This document shows positions 16,343-24,982 of a DNA stretch of 64,000 nucleotides, piece after piece. Numbering within the stretch: position 1 is the stretch's first letter; every line of letters starts with the position of its first letter. The notes under the pieces were generated by a model. The model searched no databases. It was given only the letters and a program-made list of their open reading frames with translations, and was not told the origin of the DNA. Origin of the DNA: Streptomyces sp. Tue 6430 (GTDB lineage Bacteria > Actinomycetota > Actinomycetes > Streptomycetales > Streptomycetaceae); NCBI GenBank assembly GCA_021568835.1, contig JAKGSH010000010.1, positions 4,278,001 through 4,342,000 on the forward strand, in the 5' to 3' direction. A program made the translations under genes and the position numbers.

Positions 16343-16975
16343 CTACCGCTTGACCGCGCAGAGCAGGCCGTCGCCCACCGGCAGCAGCGACGGCACCAGC
16401 TCCTGGCTCTCGCGCACCGCGCGCAGCAGCTCGCGCACCCTTATGACCTCGGTGGGCTGCGGGCCCGAGTCGACCGTCCGGCCGTTCGCGAACACGCCCT
16501 CGAACACCACCAGACCCCCCTGCCGCAGCAGACGCAACGATTCGGCGAGGTAGTCCATGACCTCGAGCCGGTCGCCGTCGCAGAAGACGAGGTCGTAGCC
16601 GGCGTCCGCGAGCCGCGGCAGGACCTCCAGCGCGCGGCCGGGGATGAAGCGGGCCCGGTTGCTGGCGAACCCGCAGGCGCGGAAGGCCTGCCGGGCGAAC
16701 TGCTGGTGCTCCGGTTCGGGGTCGACGGTCGTCAGGACGCCGTCCGGACGCATGCCGTGCAGCAGGTGGATCCCCGAGACGCCGGTACCGGTACCGATCT
16801 CCGCGACCGCCTTGGCGTCCACGGTGGCGGCGAGCAACCGCAACGCGGCGCCCGTGCTGGGCGACACCGAGCGCAGCCCCGCTTCGCGGGCCCGGTCACG
16901 GGCCCAGAGCAGTGCCTCGTCCTCGGCGACATAGGCGTCGGTGAACGCCCAGCTCGTCTGCCGGTTGCCGGTAAT
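16343..16975 (-). CDS. class I SAM-dependent O-methyltransferase
   Basis: Cation-dependent catechol-type O-methyltransferase fold. VAEIGTGTGVSGIHLLHGM is the SAM-binding glycine motif, TTVDPEPEHQQFARQAF holds the acidic ribose-binding residue, and DLVFCDGDR and GGLVVFEGVF complete the fold. The conserved N-terminus begins ITGNRQTSWAF, but no ATG, GTG or TTG is there. The codon at that place is ATT (16975-16973), six bases after GGAG (CAGGAGAGGGTC). I annotate from this ATT (210 aa). The nearest standard in-frame starts, GTG 17095 and TTG 17119, would add 40-48 unusual Pro/Cys-rich residues. The gene is divergent from the sigma factor. Its small-molecule substrate is unknown. Confidence 0.8.
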   Translation of the reverse strand: MTGNRQTSWAFTDAYVAEDEALLWARDRAREAGLRSVSPSTGAALRLLAATVDAKAVAEIGTGTGVSGIHLLHGMRPDGVLTTVDPEPEHQQFARQAFRACGFASNRARFIPGRALEVLPRLADAGYDLVFCDGDRLEVMDYLAESLRLLRQGGLVVFEGVFANGRTVDSGPQPTEVIRVRELLRAVRESQELVPSLLPVGDGLLCAVKR

Positions 16976-17259
16976 GACCCTCTCCTGTCCCCGTGGTTGC
17001 CTGGGCGTGACTGTATCCGTTGGCGCCGGGAACCCGCAGATGGGACCGCGCGTTTGAAAAGGTGGGACGGACTGGGGGGGACACGGTTGGATCACGATGA
17101 CCGACGGGATGCCGAGCAAGTGCTGACGCAGTCGTATGAGCCGTATCAGCCCAGATCAAATTCTCGTAAAACCGCTTATCCGGAGCTAACGGGCGAGGTG
17201 GCTATGGTAGGGGCTCCGCTGGACACCACCAGAGCCGACAGGGAGGTGCGGCTGCGCCT

Positions 17260-17985
17260 GTGGATCGGGCAGGAGCGCTGCGGCGCCTTCTCGGTTCGGC
17301 AGGCAGGCCGAAATCCGTGAACGACACCGCTGACCACAGTCACGCCGCCGGCCCCGGTGCCGGCCCCGCCCAGACCGCGACCTTCTCCACCGACGCGGAC
17401 GGGCAGGCGTGGACTCCGCCCACGTGGGAGGAGATCGTCAGCATGCACAGCGGCCGCGTCTACCGGCTCGCCTACCGCCTCACCGGTAACCAGCACGACG
17501 CCGAGGACCTCACCCAGGAGGTCTTCGTCCGTGTCTTCCGCTCGCTGTCGACGTACACGCCGGGCACCTTCGAGGGCTGGCTGCACCGCATCACCACCAA
17601 CCTCTTCCTGGACATGGTCCGCCGCAAGCAGCGCATCCGCTTCGACTCGCTCGGCGACGACGCGGCCGAGCGGCTGGCCAGCAAGGAGCCCACGCCGCAG
17701 CAGATCTTCAACGACGCCCACTTCGACGCGGACGTCCAGCAGGCCCTCGACACCCTCGCCCCCGAGTTCCGCGCCGCGGTCGTCCTGTGCGACATCGAGG
17801 GACTGTCCTACGAGGAGATCGCCGCGACCCTCGGCGTCAAGCTCGGCACGGTCCGTTCGCGGATCCACCGGGGCCGCTCGCAGCTGCGCAAGGCACTGGC
17901 GCACCGTTCGCCCGAGGCGCGCTCCGAGCGTCGCTCGTTCGTGGCCCGGGTCCCCGTTCTGGGGGGAGGGGGCGCGACCGCGTGA
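17260..17985 (+). CDS. sigE: ECF RNA polymerase sigma factor of the SigE type
   Basis: Sigma-70 region 2 is at residues about 60-125 (VYRLAYRLTGNQHDAEDLTQEVFVRVF, WLHRITTNLFLDMVRRK) and region 4 at about 165-215 (LDTLAPEFRAAVVLCDIEGLSYEEIAATLGVKLGTVRSRIHRGRSQLR). The order sigma factor, zinc anti-sigma factor, HtrA protease, TatB matches the mycobacterial sigE-rseA-htrA-tatB cluster, so it is the envelope-stress SigE type, not the differently named SigE of the Streptomyces cse operon. GTG 17260 is the longest start in this frame. A better start (ATG 17204 with GAGG in front) is out of frame by one base; adding one G in 17241-17243 would fuse it, giving RADRGGAAAPVDRAG. The gene overlaps the next (GTGA). 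Confidence 0.85.
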   Translation: MDRAGALRRLLGSAGRPKSVNDTADHSHAAGPGAGPAQTATFSTDADGQAWTPPTWEEIVSMHSGRVYRLAYRLTGNQHDAEDLTQEVFVRVFRSLSTYTPGTFEGWLHRITTNLFLDMVRRKQRIRFDSLGDDAAERLASKEPTPQQIFNDAHFDADVQQALDTLAPEFRAAVVLCDIEGLSYEEIAATLGVKLGTVRSRIHRGRSQLRKALAHRSPEARSERRSFVARVPVLGGGGATA

Positions 17986-18944
17986 GTGGAACTCGTCCTA
18001 CCCCGGCCGAGCAGCACCTCGGTGACCGACTCTCCGCCCTCGTGGACGGCGAGCTGGGCCATGACACCCGCGAGCGGGTGCTGGCGCACGTGGCGACCTG
18101 CTCCAAGTGCAAGGCGGAGGTCGACGCGCAGCGCCGGCTGAAGAACGTCTTCGCGGAAGTGGCCCCGCCCGCTCCCTCGGAGAGCTTCCTGGCACGCCTT
18201 CAGGGGCTGCCCGCAGGAGGCGACCCGGGCGACGGCGGCCTGCCACCGCTCGCAGGAGGCTTCGGCGACAGATTCGGGGCCCGCCCCGGAGCGCCCGGAG
18301 TCTTCGGAGCGAGACGGGAGGAGCCCTTCGAGTTCGGCTACGTCCCCGCACGCGACCACGGCTCCGTGCTCGCCCCCGCCACCGGGCGCGGCTTCGGCGT
18401 CCACCCGGTCGGCAGGTCCGACGCCGAGCGCTCGCGTGGGCTGCGGTTCGCCTTCGTCGCCGCCGGCGCGGTGTCGCTGGCCGCGATCGCCCTCGGCGGC
18501 ATGAACACCGGCGTCCCGACCGACACGGACGCCCGCGGCGGCGTGGGCGCGGGCAGCAACGTGACACCGGCCCGCACGCCGGGCGGCGGCTCCGCGACGA
18601 CCCCCGAGAGCCAGCGCCGCCGTGGCGTCGGACCCCTGCTCGCGCAGGGCGGACAGATGGCCGGCGAGACACCGGTCGCCCCGACCCGGGCCTCCGCCCC
18701 GCTGCTGCCCGGAGTGCCGTCCCCGGCGGTACACCCCGAGCAGTCGCTGCACCGGCTGACCACACCCGTGATGGCCGGCGCCGCCGCGATGTCTCCCCTG
18801 ATACGTCCGCTCGGCACGCCTCCGCCGGTCTCGCTGACCTCCTGGACCACCAGCACCCCGGAGATCGCCTCCCCCGGCCTGCTCGCCGCACCCGTCCCCG
18901 ACACCACCCCCGCCCCCACACTGTCTCCGCACCAGGCCCGCTGA
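17982..18944 (+). CDS. membrane-anchored zinc anti-sigma factor (zf-HC2), RseA-like
   Basis: 320 aa from GTG 17982, overlapping the sigma factor stop. The N-terminal anti-sigma domain has the zinc-binding set H...CSKC (HVATCSKC, residues about 36-43) in RLSALVDGELGHDTRERVLAHVATCSKC. One membrane segment follows at about 160-178 (FAFVAAGAVSLAAIALGG). The extracytoplasmic part is Pro/Ser/Thr-rich with no fold that I recognise. By position it binds the adjacent sigma factor in the cytoplasm and releases it upon envelope or redox stress. The metal site suggests redox sensing; regulated proteolysis as in mycobacteria is an inference. Confidence 0.88.
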   Translation: MSGTRPTPAEQHLGDRLSALVDGELGHDTRERVLAHVATCSKCKAEVDAQRRLKNVFAEVAPPAPSESFLARLQGLPAGGDPGDGGLPPLAGGFGDRFGARPGAPGVFGARREEPFEFGYVPARDHGSVLAPATGRGFGVHPVGRSDAERSRGLRFAFVAAGAVSLAAIALGGMNTGVPTDTDARGGVGAGSNVTPARTPGGGSATTPESQRRRGVGPLLAQGGQMAGETPVAPTRASAPLLPGVPSPAVHPEQSLHRLTTPVMAGAAAMSPLIRPLGTPPPVSLTSWTTSTPEIASPGLLAAPVPDTTPAPTLSPHQAR

Positions 18945-19023
18945 CCCGTGAACCTGGTTGAATCCAGGGTGAACCGTGCCCGAGCGGCGCGGGGCGGAGC
19001 GCGAGCCTGACCGCGGGGAGAGC

Positions 19024-21519
19024 ATGAACGAGGGCAAGCCCACAGAAAGCCCTGCCGGGCGGATGAACGGGGACGACCCGAGCACGACGGCGGGGCACCC
19101 CACCGAGGACGAATGGGTCGGGGGTGAACCGGTCGAGGGTGAACCGGCTGGGGGCAGCCCGGTCGAGGGCAGCCCTGCCGGACGGACCGACGGGGAGTCG
19201 CCGAGCGGATCCGGACGGGACGTGCTCCCCGAGGACGATTACGAGCTGGCCCGTCCCGCGGGGAGCGCCGAGAAGGCCGCAGCGGACCGGCACCGCCCGT
19301 TTCCCGTCGGCGACAGCGACGGCGACAGCGACGACGAGACGCCTGGCCGGCTCCTTCCGGCACACCCCGTCCCCCCTTCCGTCACCCCCGTGGCCGGTCC
19401 CGCGGAGGCGCCGGACCGGGCGGCTGCCGGGGCGCCCCCCTCCCCCGCGGACGATCGCGCCGGGGCCCCGTCGCCGACGGAGCCTGCACACCCCGGCCCC
19501 CGGCCTCCGGCCGCCACCGACCGCCCCAAGCCCCTGCACGACCCCGACCCCTACGGCACCCCGCCGTACGGCGAACCCGGCCCCTGGGCGCCGGCCCCGC
19601 CCGTCCAGCACCCCGCGGCGACATCGGCCCCCGGTACGGCCGCCTCCGGCATGCCCGGAGCGGGCGCCGTGGACGCGACCGTGCCGCCCCCGACCGCGCC
19701 CGGCGGGCCCGCTCCGGCCTCGGGCCCGCCCGCCCCCGGCATGCCCACTTCCGGCCCGCCGGCCCCCGCCATGCCCGGCGCGGACGCCTTCGCGGCGCCC
19801 CCGGCCGTACCGGGTGTCCCCGACACGGCCGTCTCCGGGGCGACGACGCCGACGCCCGGCACTTCCGGCGCCGGCCTTCCCGACGCGCCGTCGCCCGTTG
19901 CCGTTCCGGGTGTGCCGGGTGTGCCGGTCCCGGAGGGGAGGCTGCCCGTCCCGGGCGGCGCCGTTCCCGACGCGCCGCCGCCCGTTGTCGTTCCGGGTGT
20001 TCCGGGTGTGCCGGGTGTGCCGGTCCCGGAGGGGAGGCTGCCCGTCCCGGGCGGCGCCGTTCCCGACGCGCCGCCGCCCGTTGCCGTTCCTGGTGTGCCG
20101 GGTGTGCCGGCGCCGGACGGGAGGCTGCCCGTCCCGGGTGCTGGCCTTCCCCACGCCCCGCCGTCCGCTGCCGTCCCCGATGTGCCGCACACCTCGGTGG
20201 CCGTCCCCGACGCACCTCATCCCGTGCCGGGCGCCCTCCGCGTCCCCGGCACGGCCTCTGAGGCGCACTCCGGCACCGCCCCGCCCGCCACGGTCCCCGC
20301 CGACCCGTGGCGCCGCTACGACCCCTGGGCCGGCGGTCCCGTGGCCGCCGGGCCGCTCCAGCAGACCGGGGCCGCGGTCGCCGGCCGGGAGCAGGTGCGA
20401 CGGCGCCGGCGGCGGAGCCTGGCCGGCGGAGCCCTGCTGCTGGCCCTGGTCTCCGGCGTCGTCGGCGGGGGCGTCGGGGTGTACCTGGAACGCAACGGCG
20501 GAACGGGGGCGGTGGAGCTGCCCCAGGCCCCCGTCGAAGCGGGCGACCGGGACGCGGACGGGGTCGCCGGGATCGCCGCCCGTGCCCTGCCCGGCGTCGT
20601 CACGCTGCACGTCAGCGACAGCGGCAGCAGCGGGGCGGGCGGCACCGGCACCGGCTTCGTGCTCGACACGCGGGGGCACATCCTCACCAACAGCCACGTC
20701 GTCGAGCCCGCCGGGTCCGGCGGCAGAATATCCGTCGTCTTCAACGGCGGCCGGACCGCCGAGGCCGAGGTCGTGGGCAAGGACAGCGGGTACGACCTCG
20801 CCGTGGTGAAGGTGACCGGCGTGCGGGGCCTGCGGCCCCTGCCCCTCGGCAACTCCGACAACGTCCGGGTCGGCGACCCGGTCGTCGCCATCGGCGCCCC
20901 CTTCGACCTGGAGGGCACCGTCACCTCGGGCATCATCAGCGCCAGGGAACGGCCCATCACCGCCGGCGGCGAGAGCGGCGACGCGAGCGACGTGTCCTAC
21001 GTGGACGCCCTGCAGACCGACGCCCCCATCAACCCGGGCAACTCCGGCGGCCCCCTCCTCGACGCGCGGGGCCACGTCATCGGCATCAACTCGGCCATCC
21101 GCTCCGCCGCCGAGAGCACCGGTTCCGACGGCGGCCAGGCCGGTTCGATCGGCCTGGGCTTCGCCATCCCGGTCAACCAGGGCAAGCGCGTCGCCGAGGA
21201 ACTGATCAACACGGGCCGGGCGACCCATCCGGTCATCGGCGTGACCCTCGACATGGACTACGCGGGCGACGGCGCCCGCGTCGGCACCGAGGACGGTGGC
21301 GGAGGCGATCCGGTGACCCCGGGCGGCCCCGGCGACCGGGCCGGCATCCGGCCCGGAGACGTCGTCACCGCGGTCGACGGCCGACGCGTCCACTCCGGCG
21401 AGGAACTGATCGTGAAGACCCGCGCGCACCGCCCCGGCGACCGCCTGGAGCTGACCGTCGAACGCGACGGGGAGGAACGGACCCTCTCCCTCGTGCTCGG
21501 CTCCTCCGACGGCGGCTGA
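19024..21519 (+). CDS. HtrA/DegP-type membrane-anchored serine protease with PDZ domain
   Basis: 831 aa from ATG 19024, after GGGGAGAG; the in-frame GTG 18976 lacks this. About 455 residues of Pro/Ala/Gly-rich, repeat-containing cytoplasmic sequence precede a basic stop-transfer (RRRRRRSL) and a membrane helix at about 463-482. The trypsin-like domain follows outside: His in TNSHVVEP (about 558), Asp in SGYDLAVVKV (about 590), Ser in NPGNSGGPLL (about 673). A C-terminal PDZ domain spans about 735-825 (GIRPGDVVTAVDGRRVHSGEEL). It probably degrades or refolds misfolded exported proteins and may feed back on the adjacent anti-sigma factor. The N-terminal extension is unusually long and includes tandem repeats. 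Confidence 0.9.
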   Translation: MNEGKPTESPAGRMNGDDPSTTAGHPTEDEWVGGEPVEGEPAGGSPVEGSPAGRTDGESPSGSGRDVLPEDDYELARPAGSAEKAAADRHRPFPVGDSDGDSDDETPGRLLPAHPVPPSVTPVAGPAEAPDRAAAGAPPSPADDRAGAPSPTEPAHPGPRPPAATDRPKPLHDPDPYGTPPYGEPGPWAPAPPVQHPAATSAPGTAASGMPGAGAVDATVPPPTAPGGPAPASGPPAPGMPTSGPPAPAMPGADAFAAPPAVPGVPDTAVSGATTPTPGTSGAGLPDAPSPVAVPGVPGVPVPEGRLPVPGGAVPDAPPPVVVPGVPGVPGVPVPEGRLPVPGGAVPDAPPPVAVPGVPGVPAPDGRLPVPGAGLPHAPPSAAVPDVPHTSVAVPDAPHPVPGALRVPGTASEAHSGTAPPATVPADPWRRYDPWAGGPVAAGPLQQTGAAVAGREQVRRRRRRSLAGGALLLALVSGVVGGGVGVYLERNGGTGAVELPQAPVEAGDRDADGVAGIAARALPGVVTLHVSDSGSSGAGGTGTGFVLDTRGHILTNSHVVEPAGSGGRISVVFNGGRTAEAEVVGKDSGYDLAVVKVTGVRGLRPLPLGNSDNVRVGDPVVAIGAPFDLEGTVTSGIISARERPITAGGESGDASDVSYVDALQTDAPINPGNSGGPLLDARGHVIGINSAIRSAAESTGSDGGQAGSIGLGFAIPVNQGKRVAEELINTGRATHPVIGVTLDMDYAGDGARVGTEDGGGGDPVTPGGPGDRAGIRPGDVVTAVDGRRVHSGEELIVKTRAHRPGDRLELTVERDGEERTLSLVLGSSDGG
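19882..20151 (+). repeat. in-frame tandem repeat, three units of 87/96/87 bp, within the HtrA extension
   Basis: Units start at 19882, 19969 and 20065, with a degenerate fourth from 20152. Each encodes about 29 residues of the form DAPPPVAVPGVPGVP, VPEGRLPVPGGAVP. The middle unit carries one extra GVP triplet (9 bp). Identity between units 1 and 2 is very high, so copy number can vary by slippage and may collapse in assembly. Confidence 0.85.
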
Positions 21520-21832
21520 GCCGGCCCGCACCCCGCCCGGCTCCCGGCACCCCGCCCGGCTCTCCGCACTCAGCTCTGCTCTCTGCACCCCACCCGATCC
21601 ACAGAAACCTCACAGTTCGGCCGTCCTCCGCCCCCGCCCGCCGCCCCACCGGGCGGGACCACGCGGAAAACAGGCCGTCCGCAACCAGCCGGACACCTCG
21701 GGACGGTACCGATCGGACAGGTGCGACAGGTACCGTGGACCCGGCCCGGACCACGGGAAGACCCGCACCCACCACCGAGGGCCGCCAGGGCCACCGAGGA
21801 CCGAGGACCGCGGACATCGCAAGGAGCTTCAG
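21520..21832. other. gap between htrA and tatB
   Basis: 313 bases with no gene. It holds two short direct copies of CACCCCGCCCGGCTC near 21533-21571 and a low-complexity stretch before the tatB ribosome site. I see no strong hairpin, so read-through from the sigE operon into tatB is possible, but so is a separate promoter. Confidence 0.45.
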
Positions 21833-22270
21833 GTGTTCAATGACATAGGTGCGCTCGAGCTGGTGACGATCATCGTCCTGGCCGTGCTCGTCTTCGGTCC
21901 GGACAAGCTCCCGAAGGTCATCCAGGACGTGACGCGCACGATCCGGAAGATCCGTGAGTTCTCCGAGAGCGCCAAGCAGGACATCCGGCAGGAACTCGGC
22001 CCGGAGTTCAAGGACTTCGAGTTCGAGGACCTCAACCCCAAGACCTTCATCCGCAAGCAGCTGGACAACGAGGACCTGGGGCTGAAGGAGATCCGCAACG
22101 GCTTCGACCTGAAGAAGGAGATGGCCGAGGTCACGGACGCCGTCCACAGCCGCGACCAGGAGTCCTCCTCGTCCTCGTCCGGCTCGTCCGGCGGGCGGAT
22201 CGACATGACGAAGAAGCCGGAGGAGCCGCGCAAGGACGACCGCCCGCCCTTCGACGCGGACGCCACCTGA
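21833..22270 (+). CDS. tatB: Sec-independent (twin-arginine) translocase protein TatB
   Basis: 145 aa from GTG 21833, seven bases after AAGGAG. The N-terminal membrane helix (about 3-20, IGALELVTIIVLAVLVFGP) is followed by the hinge GPDKLPK and a long amphipathic helix (VIQDVTRTIRKIREFSESAKQDI). This and the long acidic/Ser-rich C-terminus distinguish TatB from the shorter TatA. With TatC it forms the receptor for folded twin-arginine signal proteins. The location after htrA repeats the mycobacterial sigE-rseA-htrA-tatB order and places Tat export within the envelope-stress neighbourhood. Confidence 0.94.
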   Translation: MFNDIGALELVTIIVLAVLVFGPDKLPKVIQDVTRTIRKIREFSESAKQDIRQELGPEFKDFEFEDLNPKTFIRKQLDNEDLGLKEIRNGFDLKKEMAEVTDAVHSRDQESSSSSSGSSGGRIDMTKKPEEPRKDDRPPFDADAT

Positions 22271-22277
22271 GCCTCCC

Positions 22278-22301
22278 GCGCCCCCGGATGTGAGGGGGCG
22301 C
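22278..22301 (+). terminator. terminator after tatB
   Basis: 8-bp G/C stem (GCGCCCCC 22278-22285 with GGGGGCGC 22294-22301), 8-base loop, just after the tatB stop. Confidence 0.55.
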
Positions 22302-22448
22302 ACGCTCCCCGCGCCGGGCGGCTTCCCCGCAGCCGCGAGCGGGGTGGCTATGCTGCCTGGTTGTTGTACGGGCCGTACCCAGACGGGCAACGCCGCCCGA
22401 AGGGGGCGGGCCGTACGGTCCGGCGAGAGCGAGGAGGCGTCCGGGCAC

Positions 22449-23106
22449 ATGGAGACGACGAGTCGGGCAGTCGTGCAGGCGCCGGCCGCGGAGGGCGGAC
22501 AACAGGTCCCCTCCGCCCGGCGCACGGTCGACGGGTACCTGGAGGCGCCGTTCCCCTGGTACGGCCTCGACGAGGCCTTCACGGGGCCGCGCTGGCTGAT
22601 GCAGGTCGGCACGGCGGCCGACGGTGCCGTCGAGCACGGTTCGATCGGGCACGGTGACGAGCCCTCCGTGCGGCACGAGACGGCGGGGGAGGACCGCGGG
22701 AAGTTCGCGGTCGTCGTGACCGTCGCCGCGAACCCGGACCGGCGCAGCGCGGACGGCACGGGGCTGCTGGAGGCCACCTCGGTGTCCTCGGCGGCCTGGC
22801 TGGCGGGGTGGGGCTGCTGTCCTTCACCTGGCCGGGCCAGATGGACCACAGCCTGCGCGACGACTGGCTGGAGCAGCAGACGGAGACGGCGTGGGTGCTG
22901 GCCGACGACCTGGCCGGCCCGGACTGGTCCACGCTGTCCCTGCCGGTCGACGGCGTGCCGACCCCCTTCCACTACCGCGAGTCCGAGTTCGGCTGGGTGC
23001 TGGCCGGCTCGACCCCGGAAGGGGTGCACGTGGGGCGTACGGGAGGGGCATGAGCGCGTACGGGCTCGGCTTCGCCGTGATCAAGGACATCGCGGAGTAC
23101 GCGTAG
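22449..23106 (+). pseudogene. conserved hypothetical protein, broken by two frameshifts
   Basis: ATG 22449 opens a soluble protein of about 219 residues if repaired. Frame one gives TVDGYLEAPFPWYGLDEAF, PRWLMQVGTAADGAVEHGSIGHG and VVVTVAANPDRRS. At 22805-22808 (GGGG, one G missing) the frame changes and continues GLLSFTWPGQMDHSLRDDWLEQQTETAWVL and YRESEFGWVLAGSTPEGVHVG. At 23032-23035 (GGGG, one G missing) it changes again to AYGRGMSAYGLGFAVIKDIAEYA and a stop at 23106. The tail resembles a conserved Streptomyces protein with no known function. Both breaks need one added G, so I think the gene is intact in the cell. Confidence 0.65.
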
Positions 23107-23123
23107 CCGCGGGGTGACGACGA

Positions 23124-23155
23124 CGGGGGCGCGGTCCTGGCGGACGGCGCCCCCG
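23124..23155. terminator. bidirectional terminator
   Basis: Perfect 9-bp stem (CGGGGGCGC 23124-23132 with GCGCCCCCG 23147-23155), 14-base loop, between the convergent hypothetical gene and the Mrp gene. Confidence 0.65.
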
Positions 23156-23217
23156 CGGTCGTACGAAGGAACGGCGAAGGCCCCACGGGGGTCCAAGGGC
23201 CCTGCGCGGACGACGGG

Positions 23218-24351
23218 TCAGAACTTGTTCTTCGGGGTGATGCCGAGGGACAGGCCCGACAGGCCGCGCTGACGGCCGCCCAGCTTGCCCGCGATGGCCC
23301 GCAGCGCGGAGCCCGCCGGGGAGTCCGGGTCGGTGAGGACGACCGGCTTGCCCTCGTCGCCGCCCTCGCGCAGGCGGACGTCGATGGGGATGGAGCCGAG
23401 GACCGGCACCGAGGCGCCCGTCGTGCGGGTCAGACCGTCCGCGACGCTCTGGCCGCCGCCGGTGCCGAAGACGTCGACCATCTCGTCGCAGTGCGGGCAG
23501 GGCAGCCCGGACATGTTCTCGACGACGCCGACGATCTTCTGGTGGGTCTGGACGGCGATCGAGCCCGCCCGCTCGGCCACCTCGGCGGCGGCCTGCTGGG
23601 GCGTGGTGACGACCAGGATCTCCGCGTTCGGGACGAGCTGGGCCACCGAGATCGCGATGTCGCCGGTCCCCGGCGGGAGGTCCAGCAGCAGGACGTCCAG
23701 GTCGCCCCAGTACACGTCGGCCAGGAACTGCTGGAGCGCGCGGTGCAGCATCGGGCCGCGCCAGACGACCGGGGCGTTGCCCGGGGTGAACATGCCGATC
23801 GAGATGACCTTCACGCCGTTCGCCGACGGCGGCATGATCATGTTCTCGACCTGGGTGGGACGGCCGTCCGCGCCCAGCATGCGCGGCACGCTGTGGCCGT
23901 AGATGTCGGCGTCGACGACGCCCACCTTCAGGCCGTCGGCCGCCATCGCCGCCGCCAGGTTCACCGTCACCGAGGACTTGCCGACGCCGCCCTTGCCGGA
24001 CGCGACCGCGTACACGCGCGTGAGCGAGCCCGGCTTGGCGAAGGGCACCTCGCGCTCGGTCTGGCCGCCGCGCAGCGCCGCGGCCAGCTCCTTGCGCTGT
24101 GCGTCGCTCATCACGTCCAGCGTCACGTCGACCCGCGTGACGCCGTCGACGCCGGAGGCCGCCTCGGTGACGCGTTGCGTGATCGTCTCGCGCATCGGGC
24201 AGCCGGAGACCGTCAGGTACACGGTGACCGCGACCGCCCCGTCCGCCCCGACGTCCACCGACTTGACCATCCCGAGTTCGGTGATGGGGCGGTTGATCTC
24301 GGGGTCGTTCACCGTCGCCAGTGCCTCGCGCACCGCGTCTTCCGTAACCAT
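23218..24351 (-). CDS. Mrp/NBP35-type P-loop ATPase, iron-sulfur cluster carrier
   Basis: 377 aa from ATG 24351; GTG 24375 (eight residues longer) is the alternative. Residues 1 to about 85 are a MIP18/DUF59 domain (VNDPEINRPITELGMV, SGCPMRETI). The MinD/ParA-type ATPase follows: Walker A ASGKGGVGKSSVTVN near 115-129, VVDADIYGHSVPRM, LLDLPPGTGD (Walker B), VTTPQQAA, and the Fe-S-binding CPHC near 284. This is the ApbC/Mrp architecture that carries an iron-sulfur cluster to apoproteins. It is the last gene of a minus-strand operon after the MgtE_N-like and DUF1003 genes. Confidence 0.92.
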   Translation of the reverse strand: MVTEDAVREALATVNDPEINRPITELGMVKSVDVGADGAVAVTVYLTVSGCPMRETITQRVTEAASGVDGVTRVDVTLDVMSDAQRKELAAALRGGQTEREVPFAKPGSLTRVYAVASGKGGVGKSSVTVNLAAAMAADGLKVGVVDADIYGHSVPRMLGADGRPTQVENMIMPPSANGVKVISIGMFTPGNAPVVWRGPMLHRALQQFLADVYWGDLDVLLLDLPPGTGDIAISVAQLVPNAEILVVTTPQQAAAEVAERAGSIAVQTHQKIVGVVENMSGLPCPHCDEMVDVFGTGGGQSVADGLTRTTGASVPVLGSIPIDVRLREGGDEGKPVVLTDPDSPAGSALRAIAGKLGGRQRGLSGLSLGITPKNKF

Positions 24352-24394
24352 AAGGACGATGGTACGGCGCTCCACCGGAGCCTTGGCATGGCCG

Positions 24395-24982
24395 TCAGCG
24401 GTCGTCTACGTCACGTCCGCGCGACCGTTCCGCCGGGAATACGACGTGGCCGTCCCGCAGCCCCTCGAGTTCCTTCACCATGTCCTGGAGTTCGGAGCGG
24501 ATCCAGTCGCGGGTGGCGACCTCGCCGAGCCCGATCCGCAGGGCGGCGATCTCCCGGGTGAGGTACTCGGTGTCCGCGATGGACCGCTCGTTCTGCTTGC
24601 GGTCCTGCTCCAGGTTGACCCGGTCGCGGTCGTCCTGGCGGTTCTGCGCGAGCAGGATCAGCGGGGCCGCGTAGGAGGCCTGGAGCGACAGCATCAGCGT
24701 CAGGAAGATGAAGGGGTAGTTGTCGAAGCGCAGGTCGCGCGGGGCGAAGATGTTCCACAGCACCCACACGATGATGACGATCGTCATCCAGACGATGAAC
24801 CGCCCGGTGCCCAGGAACCGCGCGATGCGCTCCGAGAGCCGCCCGAAGGCCTCGGGGTCCCACTCGGGCAGGATCCGGCGCCGGGGCGGGCGCGGCTGGT
24901 CCAGCCGGACCCGGGGGCGGGTCGTCGCCGTGGCGCCGGCCGGGACGCGCTCGGCGCGCGCGGGGTCACGCTCGGGAGCCAT
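24395..24982 (-). CDS. DUF1003 membrane protein
   Basis: 195 aa from ATG 24982, which lies inside the end of the upstream MgtE_N-like gene (17-base overlap), so translation is coupled. After a basic, Pro-rich N-terminus (PRPPRRR) it carries the DUF1003 core: SERIARFLGTGRF, two membrane helices at about 63-82 (IVWMTIVIIVWVLWNIF) and 90-112 (FIFLTLMLSLQASYAAPLILL), then the strongly conserved AQNRQDDRDRVNLEQDRKQNER. The C-terminus is a helical cytoplasmic domain. Function is unknown; the pairing with MgtE_N/CBS proteins is common and suggests a role in divalent metal handling. Confidence 0.9.
   Translation of the reverse strand: MAPERDPARAERVPAGATATTRPRVRLDQPRPPRRRILPEWDPEAFGRLSERIARFLGTGRFIVWMTIVIIVWVLWNIFAPRDLRFDNYPFIFLTLMLSLQASYAAPLILLAQNRQDDRDRVNLEQDRKQNERSIADTEYLTREIAALRIGLGEVATRDWIRSELQDMVKELEGLRDGHVVFPAERSRGRDVDDR

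Noticed and set aside
19882..20151. CRISPR-like repeats
   Set aside because: Units are in-frame multiples of three, adjacent without unique spacers, and encode a Pro/Val/Gly linker of the HtrA protease.
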